Origin: Aquiflexum sp. TKW24L
GTDB taxonomy: Bacteria > Bacteroidota > Bacteroidia > Cytophagales > Cyclobacteriaceae
DNA: 64,000 nt
NCBI RefSeq assembly: GCF_023502205.1
Contig: NZ_JAMFLG010000010.1
Span: 1 to 64,000 of the forward strand
Reading direction: 5' to 3'
Shown here: piece by piece, positions 6,742-13,638 of the stretch
Numbering within the stretch: the stretch's first letter is position 1
How the letters are laid out: every line of letters begins with the position of its first letter
The notes under the pieces: generated by a model
What the model saw: the letters and a program-made list of their open reading frames with translations, nothing else
Database searches by the model: none
Told to the model about the DNA's origin: nothing
Made by a program: the position numbers and the translations under genes

Positions 6742-8411
6742 TTTGCTAACAGTTTGGTCCTTTTGATATTTGCGATGTGTACTAACATGGTGATGAACAG
6801 AAATAATACTACCAACTGAATTCTTGCAAAGTTGGCATAGAATACCTTATCCTCTATTAAATCCCGATCAGTAGCGCTCTTTGCCTCTGTTAGTTGGCTC
6901 TTAAGCTCATACAAAGACAATTTTCTGATAATAGAGCCATTATCTAACTCCCATCCCTGTCCACTCAGTAGGTTGTTGATATTGGTGGTCCAGTCATTTC
7001 CCTGAGGTGTCACCAATGCCCCTATAAAAACCAGTAGCAGCAAAAACGGGGTTACATATTTGATGATGAACTTAAACACATTGGGAACCTTGATGTCAGC
7101 ACCATCCGTGATTTCCTGCCAACCTCTGTTTATTCCAAAAATCCATGAAAATAAAACGGATTCTAATAAGGCAAACAATACTAAGCTGACTGTTCCTCCC
7201 CAGTAATCATATTCATCAAATACCCCGAGATGATAATAAAAGACCGTCGGCAATCCCATAATCAAAGCCAAAAGTCCAAAAGACCAGGCGCCCCTTTTCA
7301 TTCCCCAGCCAAATTCATCTTTCATAAATCCCATCCAGGGTGTTCCCATGGCAAGTGAAGAGGTAATGCCTGCAAAAAACAACAACCCAAACCAGAATAC
7401 TCCGGAAAACATCGCCATGGTAGTGCCCCATTGCTGAAACAGAAAGGGCATCGTCTGAAATGCCATTCCAAATCCTGCATTTTCCAATACCCAATCCAGA
7501 CCCAAAAATCCGGCGGCTATAGGAATAACAATGGAGCTTCCAAGAACCACCTCGACAAATTCATTCATAAAGCCTGCAGAAACTGCGTTCAATGCGACAT
7601 CATCATTGGCCCTGAGGTAAGAGGCGTAACATTGGATAGTGCCCATTCCTACCGATAGCGTAAAGAAAATTTGTCCGGCAGCTGCAAACCATACCTTTGG
7701 ATTAAGTAAGGAATCAAACTGTGGTGTCCATAGAAAATTCAACCCATCCCATGCGCTTGCATCGGGGAACTCTATAGAACGGCCGGATTCTCCCAAAGTC
7801 AAAGCCTTCACTGCTAAAATAATCCCAAAAAGGATCAAGAGAGGCATGCCGATTTTGGCTGCTTTTTCGATCCCTCCGAGGCCTTTCGATAGAATATATA
7901 CATTCAGGGCCAATACCAAAACATAGAATATGACAGGTTCATATGGGATGCCGGTACTGTTGGAACCAATCGAAATGTAACTGTCAAAAAATTGTGCCAC
8001 CTGCGTTTGGGACATGCCTTCAAATGTGCCCAACATGGTGTGCAGGACATAAGACAGACTCCAAGTCTCGATATAGGTGTAATAGGCCACGACGGCAATG
8101 TTTGTAAAGATTCCAAACACTCCTATATATTTCCACAGACTCCCTTTGCCCATCGTATCCAAAATGAATGGCGTACTATGGTTACCGTATTTTCCTCCAA
8201 ACCGACCGGAAGACCATTCAATAAACAAAAGGGGTATACCCATTACCAAAAAACAAACAAGGTAGGGAATGATAAAAGCGCCTCCTCCGTTTTGGACAGC
8301 CTGAACAGGAAAGCGGAGGAAGTTTCCAAGACCTACAGCATTACCTGCCATAGCGAGAATAAGGCCCAACCTAGAACCCCAGGCATCTTTGGCCAATGTT
8401 TTCTTTTCCAT
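6738..8411 (-). CDS. Sodium-dependent neurotransmitter:sodium symporter (NSS) family transporter
   Basis: A 557-residue inner-membrane transporter of the LeuT/NSS fold with about twelve hydrophobic segments. The TM1 signature GLGNFLRFP occupies residues 27-35, and the NGGGAF sequence of the Na+/substrate site follows. The family couples amino-acid uptake to sodium entry; substrate cannot be read from sequence. The C-terminal part after residue ~470 is longer than in LeuT and includes a polar insertion before the last helix. A tiny MetS-like gene overlaps the stop, which points to the prokaryotic NSS subgroup that needs a small subunit. Confidence 0.93.
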   Translation of the reverse strand: MEKKTLAKDAWGSRLGLILAMAGNAVGLGNFLRFPVQAVQNGGGAFIIPYLVCFLVMGIPLLFIEWSSGRFGGKYGNHSTPFILDTMGKGSLWKYIGVFGIFTNIAVVAYYTYIETWSLSYVLHTMLGTFEGMSQTQVAQFFDSYISIGSNSTGIPYEPVIFYVLVLALNVYILSKGLGGIEKAAKIGMPLLILFGIILAVKALTLGESGRSIEFPDASAWDGLNFLWTPQFDSLLNPKVWFAAAGQIFFTLSVGMGTIQCYASYLRANDDVALNAVSAGFMNEFVEVVLGSSIVIPIAAGFLGLDWVLENAGFGMAFQTMPFLFQQWGTTMAMFSGVFWFGLLFFAGITSSLAMGTPWMGFMKDEFGWGMKRGAWSFGLLALIMGLPTVFYYHLGVFDEYDYWGGTVSLVLFALLESVLFSWIFGINRGWQEITDGADIKVPNVFKFIIKYVTPFLLLLVFIGALVTPQGNDWTTNINNLLSGQGWELDNGSIIRKLSLYELKSQLTEAKSATDRDLIEDKVFYANFARIQLVVLFLFITMLVHIANIKRTKLLAK

Positions 8412-8517
8412 GAGTATATGATAGAAAAGCTAAATTAAAATGTGAGTGAATGATGTGGTTTATGTCCACGGTCTACTGTATCGACATACAGGACACGCAA
8501 TAAAAATTTGGATTACT

Positions 8518-8892
8518 TCAAAAAAAGAAAAATATAGGATGCATTTGGTCCAAAAGGCCGGTAAACCGCAATCCTTTGATACTTCTAAAACCAAAAAGTG
8601 AATGAGGTAAATGGATAGATCGGTTTACAAAAAACCAACAAATACTCCCAAAATGCTTGTTGCTATTATCATGAGAAAATATGGAAGTAGTATTGCTTCC
8701 TGTAACCATGATGTCCTGCCAATCAACAGAAGACGGGCAATTGTTTCTTGTAAGGTTTTCATAAACCGCCTCAGTGGAGGGATTTGCAAGGCTTTCAAAG
8801 CTTTGAACATCTCCTATTGAAAAAGTGAAGATGGAGATAAAGAATATCCCGGATGCAAATACTTTAAATACATCAAGCAGCTGACCACCCAT
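8518..8892 (-). CDS. Uncertain small open frame
   Basis: A 124-codon frame that opens with a hydrophobic stretch (residues ~5-25) and then becomes polar with two cysteines (C52, C85). I do not recognise it. The adjacent frame on the same strand is also open for about 60 codons and is more hydrophobic, so the sequence could be a decayed membrane or lipoprotein gene with a frameshift, or simply non-coding. The 730-bp gap from 8412 to 9141 holds nothing else that I can support. Confidence 0.22.
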   Translation of the reverse strand: MGGQLLDVFKVFASGIFFISIFTFSIGDVQSFESLANPSTEAVYENLTRNNCPSSVDWQDIMVTGSNTTSIFSHDNSNKHFGSICWFFVNRSIHLPHSLFGFRSIKGLRFTGLLDQMHPIFFFF

Positions 8893-9141
8893 TCTTTGAA
8901 ATTTTGCTCAAAAGAAATTAAAAATACCACACTTAACAAATGACTACCAAATATTTTTATTGATTCATTTTGATTCTGAAAAAATGTGGAAGGTAACCAA
9001 CTGTAAATAAAACATCACGATATTTGTTGGGCCTAACTATGCGATAAATATCTGGGACTTCCGTCCTATTGATTTTTTGAGCGGAGGTATTCGGTTTTAA
9101 TAATAGAAATATTAATTACATTTTAAAGATTTGAGAACTTT

Positions 9142-10194
9142 ATGACGCTTCTATTTATATATCTTTTTATTGCCCTTATCACATCGTTTTTATGTTCTAT
9201 AATGGAGGCTGTTTTGCTTTCTGTCCCGATCTCATATTTAAAATCAAAGTCGGAATATGGCGACACAAGCGCAGACGCCATGATAAAACTCAAGGAAAAT
9301 GTTGACAAACCTTTGTCAGCCATCCTATCCTTAAATACGGTAGCACATACAGTAGGAGCGGCCGGAGTAGGAGCACAGGCGACAATTGTTTTTGGTGAAG
9401 CCTACTTTGGAATTGTATCAGCGGTATTGACCCTTTTGATCTTGGTACTTACTGAAATCATACCAAAAACACTTGGAGCAAACTATAGTAGGGAACTTGT
9501 AGGATCAGCTTCGAAGGTGATCAATGGAATGATTTTTATTACTTACCCTTTGGTGTGGCTTTCTTCTATATTGACAAAAATGCTGGCGAGAGAAAAATCG
9601 GAACTGACCACGAGCAGAGAGGAGATTTCTGCATTGACAAATATTGGTACACATGAAGGGATTTTTGCAGACAAGGAAAATAAGATCATCCAAAACCTGA
9701 TCAAACTTAAAAGTGTACAAATCAAAGAGGTTATGACACCTCGGATGGTGGTGGTCACTGCAAATGAGGAAATGACTTTACAGGAATTTTTGAAGAATAA
9801 AGAATTTTTGCACTTTTCTAGAATTCCGATTTATTACGACAATAGGGATAATATCACAGGTTATGTATTTAGAGAATTGGTTTTTGAAAAATTGGCAGAA
9901 GACCAGTTTGATTTAAAACTTAAAGACATCAAACGTGACATTATTTCCTTCCCTGAAGACATTACCCTATTCGATGCATGGGAAGAATTGCTTCAAAAAA
10001 GAGAACAAATATCTTTGGTTATAGACGAATATGGGGGAATGGATGGAATTACCACATTGGAAGATATTATTGAATCTTTGCTCGGTTTTGAAATTGTAGA
10101 TGAAAAGGACAGAGTGGATGACATGCAGCAATATGCTGTAAAAAGATGGCAAGACAAGCAGAAAAAATACGAACTTTTGAAAAAGGACAAATAG
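9142..10194 (+). CDS. CNNM/HlyC-CorC-type transporter (DUF21 plus CBS pair)
   Basis: A 350-residue protein. Residues ~1-150 form the DUF21 membrane domain with three or four hydrophobic helices and the family motif TEIIPKTLGANYS. Residues ~190-325 form a CBS pair beginning VMTPRMV. The family transports or senses Mg2+ or Co2+ and is sometimes labelled haemolysin-like. The usual C-terminal CorC_HlyC domain (~80 residues) is missing; the protein stops after a lysine-rich tail shortly after the second CBS motif. This short form exists in other bacteria. It stands alone, with intergenic DNA on both sides. Confidence 0.87.
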   Translation: MTLLFIYLFIALITSFLCSIMEAVLLSVPISYLKSKSEYGDTSADAMIKLKENVDKPLSAILSLNTVAHTVGAAGVGAQATIVFGEAYFGIVSAVLTLLILVLTEIIPKTLGANYSRELVGSASKVINGMIFITYPLVWLSSILTKMLAREKSELTTSREEISALTNIGTHEGIFADKENKIIQNLIKLKSVQIKEVMTPRMVVVTANEEMTLQEFLKNKEFLHFSRIPIYYDNRDNITGYVFRELVFEKLAEDQFDLKLKDIKRDIISFPEDITLFDAWEELLQKREQISLVIDEYGGMDGITTLEDIIESLLGFEIVDEKDRVDDMQQYAVKRWQDKQKKYELLKKDK

Positions 10195-10842
10195 TGGTTA
10201 AGGAGATTCTTATGTCATAGGAAGTCCAACTTTTTAATAGTTACCGGAAACACCTTGGGCAAAACAAATTACCAATAAAGTACGCCGAATGGTAGAAAAA
10301 AGAAAAGACAGGTGGAACCTATCTTATCTAAGTTGCAAAAAGCCTAATAATAATTTCTTATAATGTTTTTTTCTAGTTAATTATCCGTGGTAGGTAATTA
10401 TCGGTCTCATTAAATTCACCCAAACAAAATCAACCATTACAAAAACTCCAACACTATTGACCTATAAGCAATAGTGGAGGTATATCTTACCTTACCACGG
10501 ATAATTTAAAAAGTGTCCTTTATCACGATTAAAATGACTGCATATTTATATTGCCCGTACCTCTTAAGCTATAATCATTTTAATAAACAAAGCTGAAACA
10601 ATTTACTTTGGCGGGTTATCAAAATTTTTGAGAAATATTATATATTCTTTGGATTTTTCAGGAACCTAGACTTATTACGTGGGAAGGATTTTGTAGTCCT
10701 TTAACTGCCTTACCTGTCTTTTCAACTAACTTTCTTAAATTTTTTTACCTAAACCCTTGTTTATTTTCAAGGCAATAACTACATTTTGTTCTAGGTACAT
10801 GGTACCCACAGTTTCATTCATACACCCTAAATAATCCAATCA
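10195..10842. other. Long intergenic region
   Basis: About 650 AT-rich bases between the CNNM gene and the gene at 10843. Apart from the inverted-repeat element at 10378-10508 I see only short stem sequences, such as AAGGA-N8-TCCTT near 10685. No supported coding frame was found. Confidence 0.6.
10378..10508. mobile_element. Inverted-repeat element, possible MITE
   Basis: The ends carry AATTATCCGTGGTA (left, ~10379) and its complement TACCACGGATAATT (right, ~10494), and the match extends imperfectly inward through GGTAA/TTACC. An internal hairpin CACTATTG-N9-CAATAGTG lies at ~10452-10476. The element is about 130 bp and has no coding capacity. This layout suits a miniature inverted-repeat element or the folded ends of a lost transposon. 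I could not identify a clear target-site duplication. Confidence 0.45.
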
Positions 10843-11313
10843 ATGGAAAATCGAATCTCGATCGAGATCCCACCTGCGGATCTCCAGGCCATCAAGGCCG
10901 CTCTCCAACAAGTACAGGGTCTTTTGGCCCCCCATGTCATCGCACTCACACCCGAGCAGCGCAAGACTATCCCCAAGATGAGTGACGGCACGGAGCCTTT
11001 TGTAGACAAGGTCATGGACTATGCCATCAACAATGCGGAGTTTCTTCCGCCCTTTGTCAGTCAAGGCGAACTCCAAAAAGATTGGAATGCCACCTCCAAT
11101 CTGCTTCCGCTACTCAGGATGGTAGATCAGATCAAAGACAACATGAGCGATACCGCCATGCTTGCAGGCTCTGAGGCTTATGTGGGTGCGCTGAGTTATT
11201 ACAACTCGGTCAAGCAGGCCGCGAAGGTCAATGCTCCCGATGCCAAAGCCATCTATGAAGACCTGAGAAAGAGGTTTGAGAAGCAGGGCAGGAAGCCATC
11301 CTCCAACGAATAA
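10843..11313 (+). CDS. Conserved-looking protein of unknown function
   Basis: A 156-residue soluble protein without signal peptide or membrane segments. It starts with an alternating basic/acidic strand (MENRISIEIPPADLQAIKAA), is mostly helical by composition, and ends in a basic tail. The base composition is more GC-rich than the AT-rich DNA on both sides, so it stands out as a bona fide coding block. A strong terminator follows 38 bp after the stop. I do not recognise the family and assign no role. Confidence 0.75.
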   Translation: MENRISIEIPPADLQAIKAALQQVQGLLAPHVIALTPEQRKTIPKMSDGTEPFVDKVMDYAINNAEFLPPFVSQGELQKDWNATSNLLPLLRMVDQIKDNMSDTAMLAGSEAYVGALSYYNSVKQAAKVNAPDAKAIYEDLRKRFEKQGRKPSSNE

Positions 11314-11351
11314 AGAAAAAAGATTAACCCTTGATTGAAACTTAGACTTAA

Positions 11352-11378
11352 CCGGACCTGCAAGGGTCCGGTTTTTTT
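11352..11378 (+). terminator. Rho-independent terminator
   Basis: The perfect stem CCGGACC / GGTCCGG with a 6-base loop is followed directly by seven T residues. It ends the transcript of the gene of unknown function at 10843. Confidence 0.88.
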
Positions 11379-11399
11379 ATTTCCACGCTTTGAGAAAAA

Positions 11400-11430
11400 G
11401 ACCTGTAAGGTTTTCAAAACCTGACAGGTC
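11400..11430. repeat. REP-like palindrome
   Basis: Arms GACCTGT and ACAGGTC enclose a second pair AGGTTTT/AAAACCT, which gives a near-perfect 31-bp palindrome. This type of intergenic palindrome recurs in Bacteroidota genomes. No T-tract follows, so it is not a typical terminator. Confidence 0.6.
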
Positions 11431-11469
11431 TATCCAAAGATATCACCTTACCCACTTCGGAGAACCATC

Positions 11470-11763
11470 GTGTCACCTAAAAGCCGACAGCGAGAGCCAA
11501 AAAGGCGACCCGGGTTACCAAAATGGTGAGACGTGTCACCAAAAAGGTGACCGCGAGGTGCAAAAAGGTGACACAGGTTACCAAAATGGCGAGACGTGTT
11601 ACCAAAAAGGCGACCGCGAGGTGCAAAAAGACGACACGGGTTAGCAAAAAGGTGAGACGTGTCACCTCTGAGGCGACCGCTGTCAGCAAAAAGGCGACCC
11701 GTGTCAGTAAAAAGGTGACTCGGGTAAGTAAAAAGGTGACTCGGGTAGGTTATGAAGTGGAGG
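11470..11763. repeat. 21-bp minisatellite with 63-bp higher-order period
   Basis: Fourteen consecutive 21-base units can be aligned, with the general form GNGTNACCAAAAAGGYGACN. Units 3-5 and 6-8 are near copies of each other as 63-bp blocks, and units 9-11 form a weaker third block. Because the unit is divisible by three, several frames stay open, encoding heptads such as KKVTRVS or QKGDREV. None of these frames has a convincing start or domain, so I annotate the DNA as a repeat and not as a gene. Confidence 0.85.
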
Positions 11764-11787
11764 GGGGTACTTCCGAAGTACCCCCCT
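11763..11787. repeat. REP-like GGGGTACTTC palindrome
   Basis: Twelve-base arms GGGGGGTACTTC and GAAGTACCCCCC flank a single base, directly after the minisatellite. A related sequence, GGTACTTCGGAAGTACC, occurs at 19608-19624 on the far side of the restriction island. This is a dispersed repeat family. Confidence 0.7.
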
Positions 11788-11844
11788 TCACTTCGGAGTA
11801 AGAATAATCGGTAAATGGTGACAACAACCTGAGAGGCTTGAACT

Positions 11845-11915
11845 TCTCAGAATTGGGATTTCTAATCCCAAAAAATAAAAGGGTGGAATTACAAAATCCC
11901 ACCCAGCGGGGGGGT
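11845..11915. repeat. Paired short hairpins of an intergenic repeat
   Basis: TTGGGATT-TCT-AATCCCAA is followed by GGGTGG-N11-CCCACCC and a G-run. Both are perfect or nearly perfect stems. They look like one dispersed non-coding repeat. The rest of the gap up to 12106 is AT-rich and probably carries the promoter of the lipoprotein gene; TATTTTTG at 12032-12039 fits the Bacteroidota -7 box TAnnTTTG. Confidence 0.5.
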
Positions 11916-12106
11916 AATAAAGCAGAACAGTTTGGAGGTTTTCCCAAACCTTTAAAATTTGAAAATTAAACTATTCCTGATTGATTAGAACTATGAATAA
12001 CAATAATTAGTGGTTAATCTACCTTTTTTTATATTTTTGTTGCTTATCCTAATATTTCCTATTATCTTTTTGAAAATATTTTTATCCACACAAAACCCCT
12101 AATAAC

Positions 12107-12781
12107 ATGAAAAAAGTAAATTTAATCGCATGGAGTTCAGCATTCTTCTTCTCCTTTCTGATTTTGGTTTCCAGCTGTAGTCTGGAAGATTCGTCACAGG
12201 CCCCCGACCTGTCCGATGCAACTGCGAGATTATTGAAACCCGATATCACTGTACCTAGTGATTACATTCCTGGTAGCCTCAATGCCCGCAAAAATTGGAT
12301 GCCCGGTGAAGGATGGGCTAAAGCCAATGATGTATCCTTGACAGGTGGAGCTCTTGGTACAGGGACTGAATCTCAATCCTATAAAGCCACCCTGAAGGCC
12401 GGAACCATATCCGGAACCTTCGAAGTTTCCAACTTTGATGAAAATGGTGTTTTGGAAGCTTTTGCAAAAGGGGATGTTACTTGTATGGTCTTCGAAGAAG
12501 ACTGTAAGACTGTTCGTATGACCGGCGTGATTACCGAGACGAATGTTCCTGGTTTTGTTGGAAGGTATGCAATATGGATAGCTGAGGACAATGGTATCGG
12601 ATTGGATGCCACCACTGATATCCGGTATGGTCTTGTTAAAGCAACGGCTGATTTTCATTGCGAAACAGGGTTTACAATAGCCGCATTCGGTGCTGGAGCA
12701 TTCTTTGAAGGAATCGATGCCAACGTCAAAGTCCATTCCAAGGATTGCTTTGGTGACGTGACTGGAGATAACGGAAATTAA
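12107..12781 (+). CDS. Lipoprotein of unknown function
   Basis: The 224-residue product has a lipoprotein signal ending in VSSC (lipidated cysteine about residue 24). The mature part is beta-rich by composition, with alternating small and hydrophobic residues, and has three further cysteines in acidic contexts (VTCMVFEEDCK, KDCFG) that could form disulfides. No known domain is recognised. It stands alone between a repeat-rich region and a transposase remnant, with its own terminator. Confidence 0.78.
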   Translation: MKKVNLIAWSSAFFFSFLILVSSCSLEDSSQAPDLSDATARLLKPDITVPSDYIPGSLNARKNWMPGEGWAKANDVSLTGGALGTGTESQSYKATLKAGTISGTFEVSNFDENGVLEAFAKGDVTCMVFEEDCKTVRMTGVITETNVPGFVGRYAIWIAEDNGIGLDATTDIRYGLVKATADFHCETGFTIAAFGAGAFFEGIDANVKVHSKDCFGDVTGDNGN

Positions 12782-12801
12782 AAGAAGACTTATATTAGTT
12801 G

Positions 12802-12836
12802 AAGCAGGAGGGATCAATCTCTCCTGCTTTTTTTTT
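12802..12836 (+). terminator. Rho-independent terminator
   Basis: The nine-base stem AAGCAGGAG / CTCCTGCTT with a 10-base loop ends in a run of ten T residues, 20 bp after the lipoprotein stop. Confidence 0.9.
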
Positions 12837-12922
12837 GTCCTGATGTTGGCTCACTGATATCCATAAATTGTAAGAATGTGACATAAGGATTTGTGATTTT
12901 GGATATCATTATAATTGGTAAT

Positions 12923-12936
12923 CCATTGAAATGGTT
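12923..12936. repeat. CCATTgAAATGG hairpin, left flank of the transposase remnant
   Basis: The small near-palindrome CCATTGAAATGG also occurs at 13465-13480 on the other side of the transposase remnant. The two copies bracket the gene, as expected for REP-like sequences mobilised by a REP-associated transposase. Confidence 0.45.
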
Positions 12937-12981
12937 TTTCTTTCTTGATCCACCTTGATGACCAATGGTTGAAACTATAAG

Positions 12982-13424
12982 CTATAAATTCTGATTCTCA
13001 TCCATCTTATTCAATTTCAAAAACTCTTCGTATTCCTGACTGAATGATTTTTTCTGGTGGTGTGCCTTTTGATTTTTGATATAGGTAAAAACCTTCTCTA
13101 CAATGGATTCAGAAACAGAATATGCAGCATAACCTGTTTGCCATAAAACTTTTCCACTGTAAGATCATTTTGGTTGATATAATGAGAGCTGCTTCCTTTT
13201 ACCTGTTTGATAACTTCCGTGATTGATTTTTGGGGATTCAATAAAAATAAACAATGTATATGATCTGACATTCCATTGATAATCCTTACCGGACATCCTG
13301 ATTCACGAAACTGTTCTGAGATGAATTGATGAATCTTAGGTTCAGCAACTGAATTGATCAATGGCATCCTTTCTTTTGTGGCCCAAATGGCGTGGATCCA
13401 TAATTTGTTATAGGAATGGGACAT
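12982..13424 (-). pseudogene. Frameshifted IS200-like REP-associated tyrosine transposase
   Basis: The N-terminal part (13424 down to ~13160) is a Y1/HUH transposase of about 90 residues with the HUH pair in DHIHCLFLL. It then leaves frame. In the adjacent frame the typical C-terminus continues: LWQTGYAAYSVSESIV, then YIKNQKAHHQKKSF containing the region after the catalytic tyrosine (the Y of TGYAAYS or TYIKNQK), ending at the TAG at 12982. Restoring one base near 13150-13160 (in or near GTGGAAAAGTTTTATGG) joins the halves into a ~147-residue family-length protein. It could be a true mutation or a sequencing error. REP-like palindromes flank it. Confidence 0.82.
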
Positions 13425-13464
13425 ATGATGAGGGATTTTGGATAATGTTTAATTCAGATTTTAA

Positions 13465-13480
13465 AACCATTGAAATGGTT
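13465..13480. repeat. AACCATTgAAATGGTT hairpin, right flank of the transposase remnant
   Basis: A near-palindrome that matches the copy at 12923, about 40 bp upstream of the transposase start. Confidence 0.45.
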
Positions 13481-13502
13481 CTTGGTCACTCGATGCATCA
13501 TC

Positions 13503-13532
13503 CATAGCCCACGGTTTAAACCGTGGGCTATG
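13503..13532. repeat. 30-bp perfect REP palindrome
   Basis: The 15-base arms begin CATAGCCCACGG and meet at TTTAAA. Such perfect palindromes are typical substrates of REP-associated transposases, and a frameshifted copy of that enzyme lies about 80 bp away. A CCACGGGC...GCCCGTGG hairpin at 22337 may be a distant relative. Confidence 0.75.
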
Positions 13533-13560
13533 TCGTTGCAACGTCTTAAATAAAATGGAT

Positions 13561-13638
13561 TTATCCATTTCCCTCCACTATCCTAATCTCCTCGTCTGTC
13601 AAGTCATAAACTGGATTACTAAGCAAGGCAAATGATAA
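13561..13638 (-). pseudogene. Vestigial 3' end of a type IIG restriction enzyme gene
   Basis: Reading the minus strand past the DUF262 stop in the same frame gives LSFALLSNPVYDLTDEEIRIVEGNG and then TAA. This matches the C-terminal tail of type IIG enzymes: the intact neighbour ends ALVYELYGLTEEEINIIENNKI. The fragment differs from that copy, so it is not a simple recent duplication. It suggests that another restriction gene once occupied this place, or that the DUF262 gene was inserted ahead of an older 3' end. Confidence 0.65.

Noticed and set aside
8611-8820. Plus-strand open frame in the gap before the CNNM gene
   Set aside because: It is the complement of an already doubtful minus-strand frame, with no conserved motif.
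10378-10508. Integron attC site
   Set aside because: The characteristic R box patterns RYYYAAC and GTTRRRY are not matched at the ends, and no integrase gene is nearby.
11390-11801. Forward and reverse open frames across the minisatellite
   Set aside because: They exist because the unit length is a multiple of three; starts are weak and no frame shows domain features.
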